Source of the DNA: Azolla caroliniana
Lineage: Eukaryota > Polypodiophyta
Reading direction: 5' to 3'
DNA: 64,000 nt
Assembly (NCBI GenBank): GCA_043228905.1
Contig: JBHGNT010000002.1
Coordinates: forward strand, 9,548,001-9,612,000
Of the stretch, positions 21,110 through 33,147 are shown in pieces. The translations under genes and the position numbers were made by a program. Every line of letters starts with the position of its first letter. The stretch's first letter is position 1. The notes beneath the pieces are model-generated. The model was not told where the DNA came from, made no database searches, and was given only the letters and a program-made list of their open reading frames with translations.

Positions 21110-23046
21110 ATGGAAGGAGGTGCGAGGGGCTTCCCAGGAATGATAGTTCTAAATTCTCAAAACTATGCAGACTAGAAGATAAAAATGGAGGACCTTCTCA
21201 TAGTCAAAGACATGTACGAGCCGATCGACAAAGTAGAAATACCCACTGAGGTATTAGAGTCGGAATGGAAACTTCTTAACAGAAAGGCGATGGCCACCAT
21301 CTGACAGTGCGTCAATGTAAGTGTCCTTCAGCATGTGGCGAATGAGACAAATGCCCACGAGATGTGGCAGAAGCTATCAGGTCTATATGAGAGGAAGAAC
21401 GCCCTCAATAAAACCTCACTGATGAGAAAGATCGTACAGCTGAAATATAGAGATGATGAGAGCATCATCAAACACATCAGCACATTCATGGGGTATGTAA
21501 ATCAACTTGTTGCAACCAAGTTTCCCCTTGATGATGCTATGCAGGCCATCTTGCTAATGTGCACACTACCAGACAGCTGGGAGAACCTGGTGGTTACTCT
21601 CAATACCTCCTGTCAAGAAGAGAACTTGTCTTTACAAGTAGTGAAGACAAGCATCCTGAATGAGGAAGCGAGAAGGAAGGACAAGGGTGTCCTAGTCCAC
21701 TCGAAGTCAAATTTGACTCAACACATTGGTAGAGGAAGGAACCGGCAAAGAAGTCCACCAAGGAGAGAAAAGTCTCAAGCCAGGTCGAAGTCCAAAGGAA
21801 AGCTCCTGTGCTTTTATTGTGGAAAGCGTAGACATTTCCAAAAGGACTGCCGACTCCTTAAAAGGGAAAAGAGTGTCGGTAATAATGTCGAACCCAGGAA
21901 GATTCCTAAAGAAAAGTACACTTCAGCCATTACTACGAGCAATGAAGAACTTTTGTTCATTTGTGAATAGACAAGTGCAAATCTTGCAAGAAAAGAATGC
22001 ACTTGGGTAATCGACTCCGGTGCATCCTTCTACATAACTCCGTCGAGAGAGTATTTCTTGACTTACATAACCGGTGATCATGGTTATGTAAAGATGGGTG
22101 ACAGTGGGGAGTGCAAGATAGCAGGAATTGGAAGTGTCTGCCTGACAACGTCGACAGGGTGTCGACTGACTCTAAACGATGTTCGACACGTCCTCGATAT
22201 CAGATTGAATCTGATATCGACTAGAAGATTGGACGACGAAGGCTACAATGGCAGTTTTTAGAATGGCAAGTGGAAGTTCTACCGAGGAAATCTTATAGTG
22301 GCCTGAGCATAGAAGGAAGGCACATTGTATATGATGCAAGCCCGACTGAGCAAGTCAGAAGTGAATGTGGCAGCCGACTCAACAGGACAGATATGGCATA
22401 AGAGGCTAGGCCACAGGAGTGAGAAGGGACTACATCTGTTGGCCGACCAGAAGCTTTACCAGAAGTAAAGGGAGTGCACCTAGAGAAGTGCATCGACCGC
22501 TTAGTTGGAAAGCATAATAGAGCAACATTCCACACATGGCCACTAAGAAGAAGAGAAGTTGCACAGGAACTGGTACACACGGATGTGTGTTATATAGATG
22601 CTATGTCGCATCGAGGCGGACAATGCTTTGTGACTTTCATCGAAGACTACAGTTGGAAGTTGTGGGCCTTCGTACTAAAGTCAAAAGGTCAAGTACTGTC
22701 ATTTTTCAAGGAGTTCCAGGCAAGAGTTGAACGGGAGTCAGGTCAGAAGTTGAAGATTGTCTGAACTGACAATGGTGGCGAATATAAAGGGCAATTCTAG
22801 GAATACTGCAAGGCCCAAGGTATTCGAATCGAATACACAATACCGAAGACCCCTGAGTTGAATGGGTTTGCAGAGAGGATGAACCGGACAATCATGGAGA
22901 GAGTAAGGATCATGTTGTCGCATGCTAAACTGCCGAAAATATACTGGGCTAAGGTGATCAACAGGTTCCCCTCAGTACCGTTGAAAGGTGATGTCCCACA
23001 AAGGGTGTGGACAGGAAAGGATGTCTCGTACCGACACCTGAGGGTG
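21110..23046 (+). pseudogene. Element C Gag, protease and integrase N-part (broken)
   Basis: Starts MEGGARGFPGMIVLNSQN at 21110, in frame with the open piece 21335-21970. It has Gag, a zinc knuckle CFYCGKRRHFQKDC (about 21810), the protease region WVIDSGASFYIT (about 22005), the integrase finger region with CIDRLVGKHN (about 22490) and NGFAERMNRTIMERVR (about 22860). Stops interrupt at the Trp of YADWKI, at an Arg codon before QCVNVSVLQ, at 21968 and later. Related to element B at the protein level throughout. It breaks at GGGTG where D inserted. Confidence 0.9.
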
Positions 23047-23436
23047 TGTTGTCTGCCTGGCCGGACTAGCCTCAACACAGGTGTCTATCCGACACTTCTC
23101 CAAAGGGGTGGTAAGGATTGGATGCTAGGTTACACGCGTAAGATGATTACAATTAAGCACAGACGGTAAAGAATACGAAGATACAGATAAACACGCAATA
23201 ATTACTTTTGTATTACTTCCGTCAAACCCTTTACAAATCATCGGATCCTTTTATAGGCATCCGCCAAGGTTACAATCGGTGCGCTTAGGCAACTGACATC
23301 CGAATCGGTCCGGATCCGGATCGGTACAACTGTACCGGATCCGTCCCTCCGAATAATAATTCTACTATTATTTACTTCCTATTATCCGATCCGACTCCGC
23401 CTTCCCACTTGTCCTTGCTCTTCTGACCGGCCAACA
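23047..23436 (-). repeat. 3' LTR of element D
   Basis: 390 bp, TGTTGTCTGCC to CCGGCCAACA in plus orientation. The internal DNA next to it is not a purine tract but CCCACGGGCGTGCCATG (minus strand), which is shared with element E. On the minus strand TATAAAAGGATCC (about 23256) is the likely promoter box. Confidence 0.92.
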
Positions 23437-23486
23437 CATGGCACGCCCGTGGGAAAGTGCCTTGCACTTCGAATCCACTCCCGGCC

Positions 23487-26393
23487 TCATTCTTCCTCCA
23501 AAATATCGAGCACACTCTGCTCGATGGTGTCAAGTGGTGCTTCTTCCTCCTGTTCCTTGCCTGCCTGGTCTCCGACCTCCGGTTGGGTTGGTTGTTCCAT
23601 AAAAATTTGCTACTCCGGCTCTGCTTGATTCTGTGGTGCCGGTGCTTCCTCACCGCTTCGTCCGGGTTCTTCCTGTTCTCCCTCTGTTCCAGGCTCTGTT
23701 CTGTTACCAGTGTCGCTTTCTCCGGTCTCGACTGGTCAGCTCGATACGCCTCCTTCCTCTGCTCTGGTGTCTTCCGGTCTCAGCTCTTCTTCTTCTCCGG
23801 CATCGGTCTGCTCCTGCTCTTCTTCTTCTCCTTCGAACGGAAGTTCTTCTTCGGGTATTCCTCGTCGGGGTTGTTCGGTGTCGGTTGGTTCAACTTCAGC
23901 CGGTCGCTCTCCCTCACTAATAGTGATTGGCGTCGTTCTTCCCTTAGCTTCCTGTCGTAACCGGTCCTGCTCGTATCTCTCCAACTCCAACTGAGTTGCG
24001 AGCTGCCCGTCATCCAACCTCTCTACCAACCCTCGGATTTCTTTGAGATGTTCTTCCGCTAAAGCGTAGAAATCCTCCGACAATTCTTCCCGAATGGCGA
24101 CGATACTTTCTTCATCCATCTTGTAGAACTTGTCACCGGTCTTCCTCCGATTCTCGGCATCCGCTCGGAGTGTCTGCAGCTCGGCTGCCTGTTGTGACCA
24201 CTCCTTCCATAGCTTTTCCGTACTTTCGTTGATGCTTGCCTGAGCTCGGGTACTCCATCCTGACATGATGAGCTTGATCCGGTCAACCCCCGCCTTAGCA
24301 TGCGCATAAGCTTCTTGCTTTTCCTTCCTTGCCCGTTTTATAATGTCGGCCATTACCTGAGCCTGGGCCTCGTAATCCGCTTTCTGCTTTTCATAGGTAC
24401 TTTGCAGTTTGCTGATCGTGAAGGTCGATTTTTCCTTTTCTTCATTCCTGATCTTGGTCAAATCCAGCTTTTCCCGCCTTAGCGCCTCTAATTCCTTCCT
24501 TCTCTCCGTCGCTTGGGCTATTTCCGCCGACAATGCTTCCTTGTTGGCATTGACCTCATCTATTGCCTTAGCCAGGTCTAATCGGGTCTCTTTGAGCTGT
24601 TCTTTCAGCTTCTCTATTTGCCGGTCGTAGTCTGCTGCCCGTTTCTTGTTGTCCGACTCGGCCTGCTTGTGATCTCGGTAGAGACGGTTGAAGTCCTCCG
24701 TCTTCTGCTTCAGGCGTCGGTTTGCCTGAGCTCTTAACTGATCGTCCCGGTCCTTCTGTTGTCGGAGTTCTTCCTGCAGTCGTTCTATCTCCTGCTCGGC
24801 ATGTCGACGCAGTCGGTCCTTCTCCTTTTGCAGCTTCTCTTTTTCTTCTTGCAGTCGGTCATTAGTGGCTCGGCCTTTCCGGAGGCCTTCTTCCATTTTT
24901 CGTCTGTCGTCCTCCACCGCTTTCCGCTGCTCCCTTTCTCTTTCCCTTAATGCCTCCTGAGCTTTTAACTCCTCTCGTAAGGTTTCTATTATTTTTTCGG
25001 TCTCAGGGCCGGTTTGTAAGGCTACCGGTTCCGGTTCCGGTTCTGGTTGCTTCCTTGTTGTCCCGACCGGCTCGGTGACAACTTGTGCTTGTTGAATTCC
25101 TTCCCTTGCCTGCAACAGCTCCCCTTGCATTTCCTCGATCTGTGTTCGGAGCGCGACCAACTCCTGAGTTGTTGTATGCGTCAGCTGTTGCCTACACGTT
25201 TCTTCTTCCTCTAACTGGTCCGCTACTCCCGATAACTGCTCCAAAAGCCATCTCAGCCATTGTGGCTTTGTGCTTCCTGTGTCGGGGTGGCCTTGCTCAC
25301 TTAACTCAGGCTGTTTTTCCGGCCTTTTCTCTGGCTCCGGCGCTTGTTCATTCTTCTTCTCTGGGATGACCGGTTCTCTGAAGTCCGGCACAACCGGTGT
25401 CGGTGCTGCTTCCCTCGGTACGGGTTCCGGTACTGCTTCCGCCTCGGCTACTGGAGGTGGTCCTTGCGCCCTCTACTAAGTTTTGTCAACTGGTGGAGCC
25501 GATCCTTTCGCCCGTCTCTCCCGACCTTGTCTTGCTGGGAGTCTTACCAGTGGTTCGGATGAGTCTTCTGTTTCAGCTTCCTCCTCCGGTGCGGCTACCA
25601 GACGGACCTTTTGTATAAAGACCTCTGGTTCCGGTTCCGGCCGTCGCAGCGTTATATGGATTGGTTTGCGCGCTACCGGTTCCTCCTCAGCCGATTTCCC
25701 TTTGCCTTTTCCTGCCGGTTTTGCCTTTGTTGCCGGTTCCTGTTGCTGTCGGGATGGTCCTTCCCCCCGCTATTCTGCTTCTTGCTGGGTCCATCCGGGG
25801 GTGTGTTTCTCCAGGATCTGTCGGCGCTTTGTGACCTTTTTCGGCGTCGTCTCCTGCCGACCTCTTTTCTTTTGTGTGATGAGGAGCACCGGTGGGACTA
25901 ACACCGTTAGCCATTGTGCTATCCCGGCCCATGGCTTTTTTCCTTCCACAAGATTCTTGATGGCCTCCTTCAATCCTTCGGTTATGAAATGGAGCCAGTC
26001 TACTTGTAATCCTTCGTATGCTGCTATTAAGAACGCTGCCCGGTACCTGGCTATGGCCGGGGGACGAGGATTCATGAATCCGTATTCCATCATGGCGCGG
26101 GCCACTTCTCCGAACAGCAGGTTCTCTCCGCCCTGTGTTCGGTACGCCTTGCTGCTGATAGAATACTCACCGAAATATTCGAACAGGATTTCACTTGAAG
26201 GGTTTTCGATTGTTTGAAGCCCTCCTGCTTTTATCCCCGTGAGCGCCTGCACCGCTCCTTCCGTGATTTCTGATAAATCGATCGATGTTGCCACCTGCTC
26301 TGGTTCTGCGTGTGGTGGAGCGTCGGCGATCCGCAGCAATCCTTTTAACCCGTTCTCCCTCATCCATTGGCGTGCCTCCTCCGACAGTACCAT
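23487..26393 (-). pseudogene. Element D accessory ORF 3' of pol: N-terminal domain plus long coiled coil
   Basis: One frame of 969 codons from 26393 to the TGA at 23489-23487, broken by five nonsense codons (TAG 25769-25767, two TAGs at about 25482-25477, TGA about 23735, TAG about 23610). Residues 1-200 form a globular domain (EYFGEYSISSKAYR, ARAMMEYGFMNP, LQVDWLHFITEGLKEAI). This is faintly like the mobile-element domains of other plant retrotransposons, an inference only. A Pro/Glu linker follows. Residues about 360-800 are a near-continuous coiled coil rich in Glu, Lys, Gln and Arg (RLQEEKEKLQKEKDRLR). The acidic tail ends TIEQSVLDILEEE. The order and end are matched in element E. Its role is unknown; virion-like assembly or transport are possibilities. 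It is not a recognisable Env, as no signal peptide or membrane span is seen. Confidence 0.8.
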
Positions 26394-26829
26394 TGTTTCG
26401 AATTCTTCTTCTGCTGTCTGTTGTTCGGGATCAGGCTATGTGTGCGCTGTGCGTCGGATCGCCCTTCTGTGCTTCTGCGCCTGTATGTAGGAAAATTCGT
26501 AAAAAGTGAGTCCTTCACAGGCCTGTGTCTTATATAGTGGCTTTTGCCTCGAGCCGCCCTTTTTCGTTTCCCGTGCATGTTCCTCTCCCGCCATAATTAG
26601 TATGTCCTTTCTTGTTTGCCGCGTGTGAGTGCCCACATTCCATGCTTTAAATAGCAAGTACGCGCACGTCCTTCTTTAATGCATGGCGCCTCTTCGTTGC
26701 ATGGTGGCGCTCCCACCTCTTGTGATCTCCCCATCATTACTATGATTCGCGTCGATTTTGCCCACGTCTTCTTTTTTTCTTCTTTTTTTTTTCTTCTTTT
26801 TTTTTTTTTCTTTCTTTGTTTGGACCACA

Positions 26830-29800
26830 TCATTTGCTGGTCCCCCCCGATTTGTTCGGGTCGGTTCGTGTGGATACCAGATCCTTCTGTCGGTTTTCCG
26901 GGATAGTCTTTGTCAGTATCGGTGTCGGTTCTTCCTCGGTCCGAATATCTTCAGAAGCGTCTGTTGGTGTCGGTTCCTCATCTTGCCGGATTTCCGGGTT
27001 TTGCTTGAACGGGTTGGCTGGCATATTTCCCTTATACAGCTTTAGCCGAAACCCATTTGCCCACTTGCCGATGACATCTCCAGACAACGTGCCGAGCTGA
27101 TACGACCCATTGTACTCCTTGGTGATCCAAAACGGTCCGGTCCACCGAAACCGCAACTTTCCCGGCATCTTCCCCATCCGTGTCTGGAATAGTAGCACCG
27201 GTTTCCCGACTTCGAACTCCTTTTCGTTGCCACGCCGGTGTCGGTCCACGAAAGCTTTTCTCCTCCTTTGCTCCAGTTCGAGTTGTAGTAAGCTGGCTAT
27301 TCGGTTTTCTTCTAATTCCAACAACGTCGCCAGCCGGATTCGTTCGGACTCGTTCTCACTTAAGCGCTCCTTTACCTGAATCCGTAAGCTGGGGATCTGG
27401 AACTCTACCGACATGACCGCTTCTAAACCGAATGCTAGTCGGAACGGGGTTGTCCGGATGCTGGTTTTGTACGTTGTTCGGTACGCCCATAGCGTGCTTT
27501 GCAATTTCGTATCCCAGTCGGTCCGATTCTCGTTGACAATTTTTCGTAGGATGTTCTGCAGAGTTTTGTTCGTTGATTCCGCTAGTCCATTGGCTTCAGG
27601 GTAGTAGGGAGTACTCCTTTTATGTACCACCGCGTAAAATGACGTCAGGCTTTCTACTACCTGCCCGAGAAAATGTCCTCCTTGGTCACTTATAAGCTCG
27701 ATCGGGCATCCATACCGGCACCATATGCACTCGTACAGAAACTTTGCCGTGGGCGCGGCCGTGTTGTCCCGTAAGGCCTTTGCTTCTACCCATTTGGTGC
27801 AATAGTCGGTTGCCACTATGACATACCGATTTCCGGTTCGCATTGCCGGTGGCTTGAAGGGACCGACAAAGTCCAACCCCCACTTTTGAAACGGTTCCAA
27901 AGGCAAGACCGGGTGGTGTGGCATCCGGGCCTGCTCTGTGGGTTGGCCTAGTCGTTGACACAAATCGCATTCTCTGCTATACTTCACGGCATCTTTTAGG
28001 GTGGTGGGCCACCACAGTCCGCTCTGCCATATTTTCCGAGCGGTTGCGTCACCGGCATAATGCCCGCCGGCAATTCCACAGTGGGCTTCCCTGAGGATTA
28101 AATCCTTCTCATTGCTCCGCACTGCTCGTCTCCAGATGCCATCTGCCCCCTTGTGATAGAGGGTGTCTCCAACCAAGCAGAAATGTCTGCTTCTTACTGC
28201 TACCCTTTTCCTTTCATCGCGGTCCATGTTCTCCGGGGGAACTCCGGTGCTCAGGAACTGATGCATCTCAGTTAGCCACATGTCTTCATCGGCTACCATT
28301 GCATCCGTTGCCGGTTTCGTCGTGATCCGGAACAACTCGGCGTCGGGGAACTCATCCTGGACGCCGTCCCCTATTTCTCCGGATTCGAGTCTGCTTAGGT
28401 AGTCCGCTACCGCATGCTGCGCCACGGGTCGGTGGAAAATGTCGAATTCAAATTCCCGTAACAGCAGTGTCCATCGTGCAATTTTTCCCGTCATGGATGC
28501 CTTCGAGACCAGGTAGAGTAGTGTCGAATGGTCGACATGGAAGGAAAACTTCCTTCCGAGTAGATAGTGCTTGTACTTTGTGACACTATACACCATTCCC
28601 AATGCCTCGCGTTCCGTCGTAGAGTAATTCCGCTCGGCTTTTGAGAGTTTCCGGCTTGCGTAGTAGACCGGTCGGTACCATTTCGGCTCCGTGAGTTGCA
28701 TCAGAACGCTGTCGATTGCTACGTCTGACGCGTCAACGAAGACGTGAAAGCTTTTACTCCAATCCGGCGGTTGCACCACCGGAGCTTGCGACAGCATAAC
28801 CTTCAACGCTTGGTAGGCTTCCTCCTCTGTCTCCACCCATAGGAAGGGTACCCTGTGTACGGCGGTATGTAATGGTGTAGCGAAGTCTGCGAGGTGCCGT
28901 ATCATCCGGCTATGCCACCTTATTTGGCCCAGGAACCGGCTTAAAGCCTTTGCGTTATTTGGTGCTGGTGCCTTGAGAATCGCCTTGACTTTATCCGGAT
29001 CTACCGCGATTCCTTCCTTACTCACCACGTGCCCTAGTAAGTTGCCGCTTGCCACTCCAAAGACGCACTTGGCCGGGTTCAGGCTCAATCGATACTCGCG
29101 GCACTTCTCCAAGCACAGCCGGAGGTGATCGAGATGCTCTCCGTGCCGGCTGTAGACCGCGAAATCGTCAAGGAAGACCTGCATAAAACCGGGGATATAT
29201 TCCCCAAAAATTTCCATTATTATCCTTTGAAAGGTCGCTGGAGCCGTCTTTAGTCCGAACATCATCACGACCGCGACGAACACTCCCCATTCCGTCACGA
29301 ACGCTGTCTTCTCCTAGTCGGCCGGGTTCATTCGTATTTGGTTGTAGCCGCTAAATCCATCCAGGAAGCTGTAAACTTCGTGGCCGGCTACCGCATCTAA
29401 CACCCCGTCCGTAAATGGTAGTGGAAACGCATCGGTCACTGTTGCGGCATTTAGTTTTCGGTAGTCCACGCATACCCGGATTTTGCCGTTCTTTTTCGGG
29501 ACCACCACTATCGGACTCAGCCAGGTTGCCTGCTTGACCGGTCGGATAAATCCGACCCGGAGGAGCTTATCAGTTTCCTCCTTCACCTTCGCCGCATAAT
29601 TCGGATTCATCAGGTACCTGCGTTGAGCGATCAGTTTCGCGTCCGTACTTAGGTGAATTTGGTGCTGATAGAGCTGGGGGTCCAGCCCTCGCATGTCTTC
29701 GTACGACCACGCGAACACATCCTTGAAGTCTGTTAATAATGCTACCATTGCCTTCTTTTCTTCCTTCGGCAATTCCTTTGCAACATTTACCGGTCGGGGC

Positions 29801-32700
29801 TTGTCTGTTGTGCCGAGGTCCACCTCCTCTAGTTGGGATGCTTTTACCCTCTGGGATATCGTCATTTCCCTCTCTAGGGATTCCTGCGCTTGTCGCAGTT
29901 CCCAGATCGCCGCTTGGTCCGGTTCATCCGGCGTCGTAATGTACGGTTCTACTCCCGCCGTGCTATCCACCTCAAATAGTGGGACGATTCGTGGGTGTTC
30001 CTCGAGGTACCGCTCGACTTCCTCGTCCGGTAATCCCTCCAACATGTTAATGCTTTCCGCATACAATGGAGTTGCTTCCTTACTGGTGATCACCCGTGGT
30101 TGCGTCGTTACTCGTACCTTTATTTTCCCTCGCCGGAATGTGATCATGTTCTTTTGCCAGTTCTGCTTGATATGCGCCGTTCGCAGCCATGGTCGTCCTA
30201 GCAGTAGGGGGTACGCACCTTGTACATTCAGCTGCAGCACCACGGCCGATATCCGGAATACGTGGCCTCCGATCGTTACTTCCAAATCCCGGATAAGCCC
30301 GGTCGGTCGGACTAAGCTGGTATCCGCCATGCGTAACCAGAAGGGGCATGGTTCCCATTCCCGGATGCCCAGGTTGTTGCATGTTTGTCGGCTGATGACA
30401 TTTACCCCGGAGCCTCCGTCAATAATCGTTCCAGCAATTTCCTTTCCTTTCACGATTGTCGTGATCGCCGGGCTACTTGAATCGACCACCGCTGGTCCTT
30501 CCTCCGGGCTGGAGAAGAATGCCAGTGCTGGCGTCGGCTTCGGTTTGCTCACGGATGCCTGTAAGTCTGCCGTAAACCGTGGCACCAACTGTAGTAGTCG
30601 TGCTAACGGCAGCACGATGTGACAGTCCTGTAGCACTTGCCACGTTGAGTTTTCTCCTGGCTGTATGATTTCTTCGTCTTTTGGCATATTCTGGTCTCTT
30701 ACTTCTGCCGCATTCTGTTCATTGGCCTCCTTGATCCATTGCGCCGCTTGTTTTCTGATTGCCTCCTGGGCTTCCCACTCGGCGGTCTTTCCCTTTGACC
30801 GGGTTGTGACCTGTTGTACTTCTGTTATTTCGGCTGTAACCATGTTGACTTCCGGCTGCTTGTCATTGGTTTTGCTTGGGCATTGGTTACTATAGTGGCC
30901 TTCCTTACGGCAGTAATAACAGTACACCTTGTGACTGTTGCTCGTTTCTCCTTTGTCCCCGGTTTGGAGGGTGGGTATGCTTCGGCGGTCGTCTTCGGTT
31001 TTTCGGTTATCCGGTACCGATACCAGGTTGTCATTCCTCGCTACCTCCCGACGTTCCTCTCTTCGGAAAAATCCACGCTTCTGATTCCGTCGGAAATTTC
31101 GGTTCCCTTGTCGCCTCTCTTCTCTGCGTCGTTCGTATTCCGGGGATTCGTCTGGGTCGTACCAGTCCCGGGGGTAGCTATCTCTGCGTCTCTCCTCTCG
31201 GTCATAGTTATCGCGTCTTCTATCAGCGTATCTGTTACCGCGTTCGCGTTGGTAGCGGTCGTCTCTCCGGAATCGATCCTCGTCCGGGTTCTGATTGCGC
31301 GGTTCTATGTGTCGAACCGGTGCTGCCTGCCGATTTAACATGTTATATTCGCATCGGTCCGTTGTATGGGCTCAAGAGTTGCAGATCATACATTGTGTCC
31401 GCAGGGTGCAGTCTATTGTTGAGTGCCCCGAATTTAGGCATGTTGTGCATTGTAAGGCCTGTCGGAACCTCAGGTCTTCCTCCTTCGGGAGTGCCCGGTG
31501 TAACATCCCCATCGACAAGAAGGGGCTAGTCTTGTCCATTTCTAAAACCCGATCAATAACTTGGTCAATTGTGCTGGTTTGGAAATCAAGGACTCCGCAC
31601 ATTGTTCGAAGTGGCTCTTTCAGTGCGGCCAAAAAGACTGCTTTGGCTTCGTCTTCGGGTGGTGCTCTTGTCAGTTGGTTGTGCAGGGTCTGAAACCGAA
31701 TGATGAATTGTGGCATAGTCTCGTTCTCTTCCTGCCGGGTGGTGTAGAACTGCCCGACCAATTCCCTTTGCTCAACTTGTCTGTGAAAAAGCCTGAGGAA
31801 TCTGGCCTTCAAGGCATCGAATGTGGCACAGCTGCCCGGTAAGTGCTTTGCGTGCCATCGGGCCGCCGGTCCTTCTAAGGTTATGCCGAATTCGGCGACT
31901 TTGGATCATTCGGCTTCGGGCTCCGTCAGTCTTTGGGAGACATGGTTGGCTTCCCATGTTTGGAGGAATGCGTACACGTGTGCCTCCGCGTTGGGCTCAT
32001 CCCGGTACTTTGGGTATGGGTACGGCATCGTGTCGTCCAACTGACTCTCCTACTTTCTGTCCGTTGTTGGCGTCGGTGTGAGAACCTTTGGTTCCTCCGC
32101 GGTTGGTGCCGATATCCGCTCCTTCAGTTCCTCCGCGGGTGTTGCCGGTGTCCGGTCCTTTGGTTCCTCCGCGGGTGTTGTCGGTATCCGCTCCTTCGGT
32201 TCCTTCGCGGGTGTTGTCGGTATCCGCTCCTTCGGTTCCTTCGCGGGTGTTGTCGGTATCCGGTCAGCCTCCCTCGGCGATTGCCGGTCACCGAACTCCA
32301 AGGTTATTTCTTCCTTTGGCTCCGGTGTTACTGAGTCTTCCGACCCCTCTTCCCCCGGGTCGTTTGGTGTGTCGTGGCTGCTTTTATACCGAGACGCAAC
32401 GCTTCCGTCGCTTTCCGACTCCGCCTCAAGTGTTGCGAATGCTTCCGAATCCCCGTCGCCCCCGGCGAGCGTCTGTAGTATCGTTTCCGCCTCTTGCAGG
32501 CTTGTTATGCTACTGCCTTCGTCGGGGATTTGCAGAACCCGGAACTGCAGTGCTTCTTCTGCGACTCTCCGAAGAGTTTTGGAGAATGACCGATCCCGCC
32601 GGATCTCGTCGACGGCTTGCTGAAGGGCTTCCCGTCGTTGCTCGCGTTCGGTGTATCGTCTCCCTCGTTCGGTGATGTGGTCGTCGTTTGGTCTAGACAT
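26830..32700 (-). pseudogene. Element D Gag-Pol polyprotein (Ty3/gypsy), four nonsense codons
   Basis: One frame of 1957 codons from MSRPNDDHITERG at 32700 to the stop at 26832-26830. Order: Gag N-part with about five 12-residue repeats (IPTTPAKEPKER, 32090-32275), Gag core (LKARFLRLFHRQVEQRELVG), an odd knuckle CTTCLNSGHSTIDC, a second knuckle CYYCRKEGHYSNQC (about 30930), protease (TIIDGGSGVNVIS, about 30430), RT (VPKKNGKIRVCVDYRKLNA, FLDDFAVYS), RNase H, integrase finger (HCGIAGGHY...CDLCQRLG) and catalytic core (LDFVGPF, SDQGGHFLG). Nonsense codons lie at about 32052 (TAG), 31893 (TGA), 31374 (TGA) and 29313 (TAG, in NPADxEK). The rest is open. Confidence 0.93.
32090..32275. repeat. 36-bp tandem repeats in element D gag
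   Basis: Five or so units coding for 12 residues of the type RIPTTPAKEPKE in the Gag linker. Units near the middle are nearly identical (CGCTCCTTCGGTTCCTTCG). Confidence 0.9.
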
Positions 32701-32730
32701 CCATCCCCCAGTTGTCCTCTGCACTTTGCA

Positions 32731-32746
32731 GGAATCGTGGTCGCCA
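32731..32746 (-). other. Primer-binding site of element D
   Basis: TGGCGACCACGATTCC on the minus strand, six bases inside the 5' LTR. The TGG start fits a tRNA CCA end; the TGGCGAC start is like sites reported for Tat-type elements. I did not assign the tRNA. Confidence 0.7.
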
Positions 32747-32752
32747 AAATAG

Positions 32753-33142
32753 TGTTGTCTGCCTGGCCGGACTAGCCTCAACACAGGTGTCTATCCGACA
32801 CTTCTCCAAAGGGGTGGTAAGGATTGGATGCTAGGTTACACGCGTAAGATGATTACAATTAAGCACAGACGGTAAAGAATACGAAGATACAGATAAACAC
32901 ACAATAATTACTTTTGTATTACTTCCGTCAAACCCTTTACAAATCATCGGATCCTTTTATAGGCATCCAGCAAGGTTACAATCGGTGCGCTTAGGAAACC
33001 GACATCTGAATCGGTCCGGATCCGGATTGGTACAACTGTACCGGATCCGTCCCTCCGAATAATAATTCTACTATTATTTACTTCCTATTATCCGATCCGA
33101 CTCCGCCTTCCCACTTGTCCTTGCTCTTCTGACCGGCCAACA
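32753..33142 (-). repeat. 5' LTR of element D
   Basis: 390 bp, same length as the 3' copy. Differences are mostly transitions, for example ATCGG to ATTGG and CATCCG to CATCTG. Confidence 0.93.
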
Positions 33143-33147
33143 GGGTG

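Larger units (their letters stand above)
23047..33142 (-). mobile_element. Ty3/gypsy element D with an extra 3' ORF
   Basis: 10,096 bp, minus strand, flanked by a perfect GGGTG duplication (23042-23046 and 33143-33147). LTRs are 390 bp each (23047-23436 and 32753-33142) with roughly six differences by eye. The primer-binding site (32746-32731) reads TGGCGACCACGATTCC, not initiator-Met. One frame covers Gag-protease-RT-RNase H-integrase (gypsy order, no chromodomain seen). A second long ORF lies between pol and the 3' LTR. Order, extra ORF and missing chromodomain suggest a Tat-like lineage; that is inference. Confidence 0.94.

Noticed and set aside
23736-25391. Host coiled-coil gene such as a kinesin or myosin tail
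   Set aside because: It lies inside element D between pol and LTR and has a homologue at the same place in element E.
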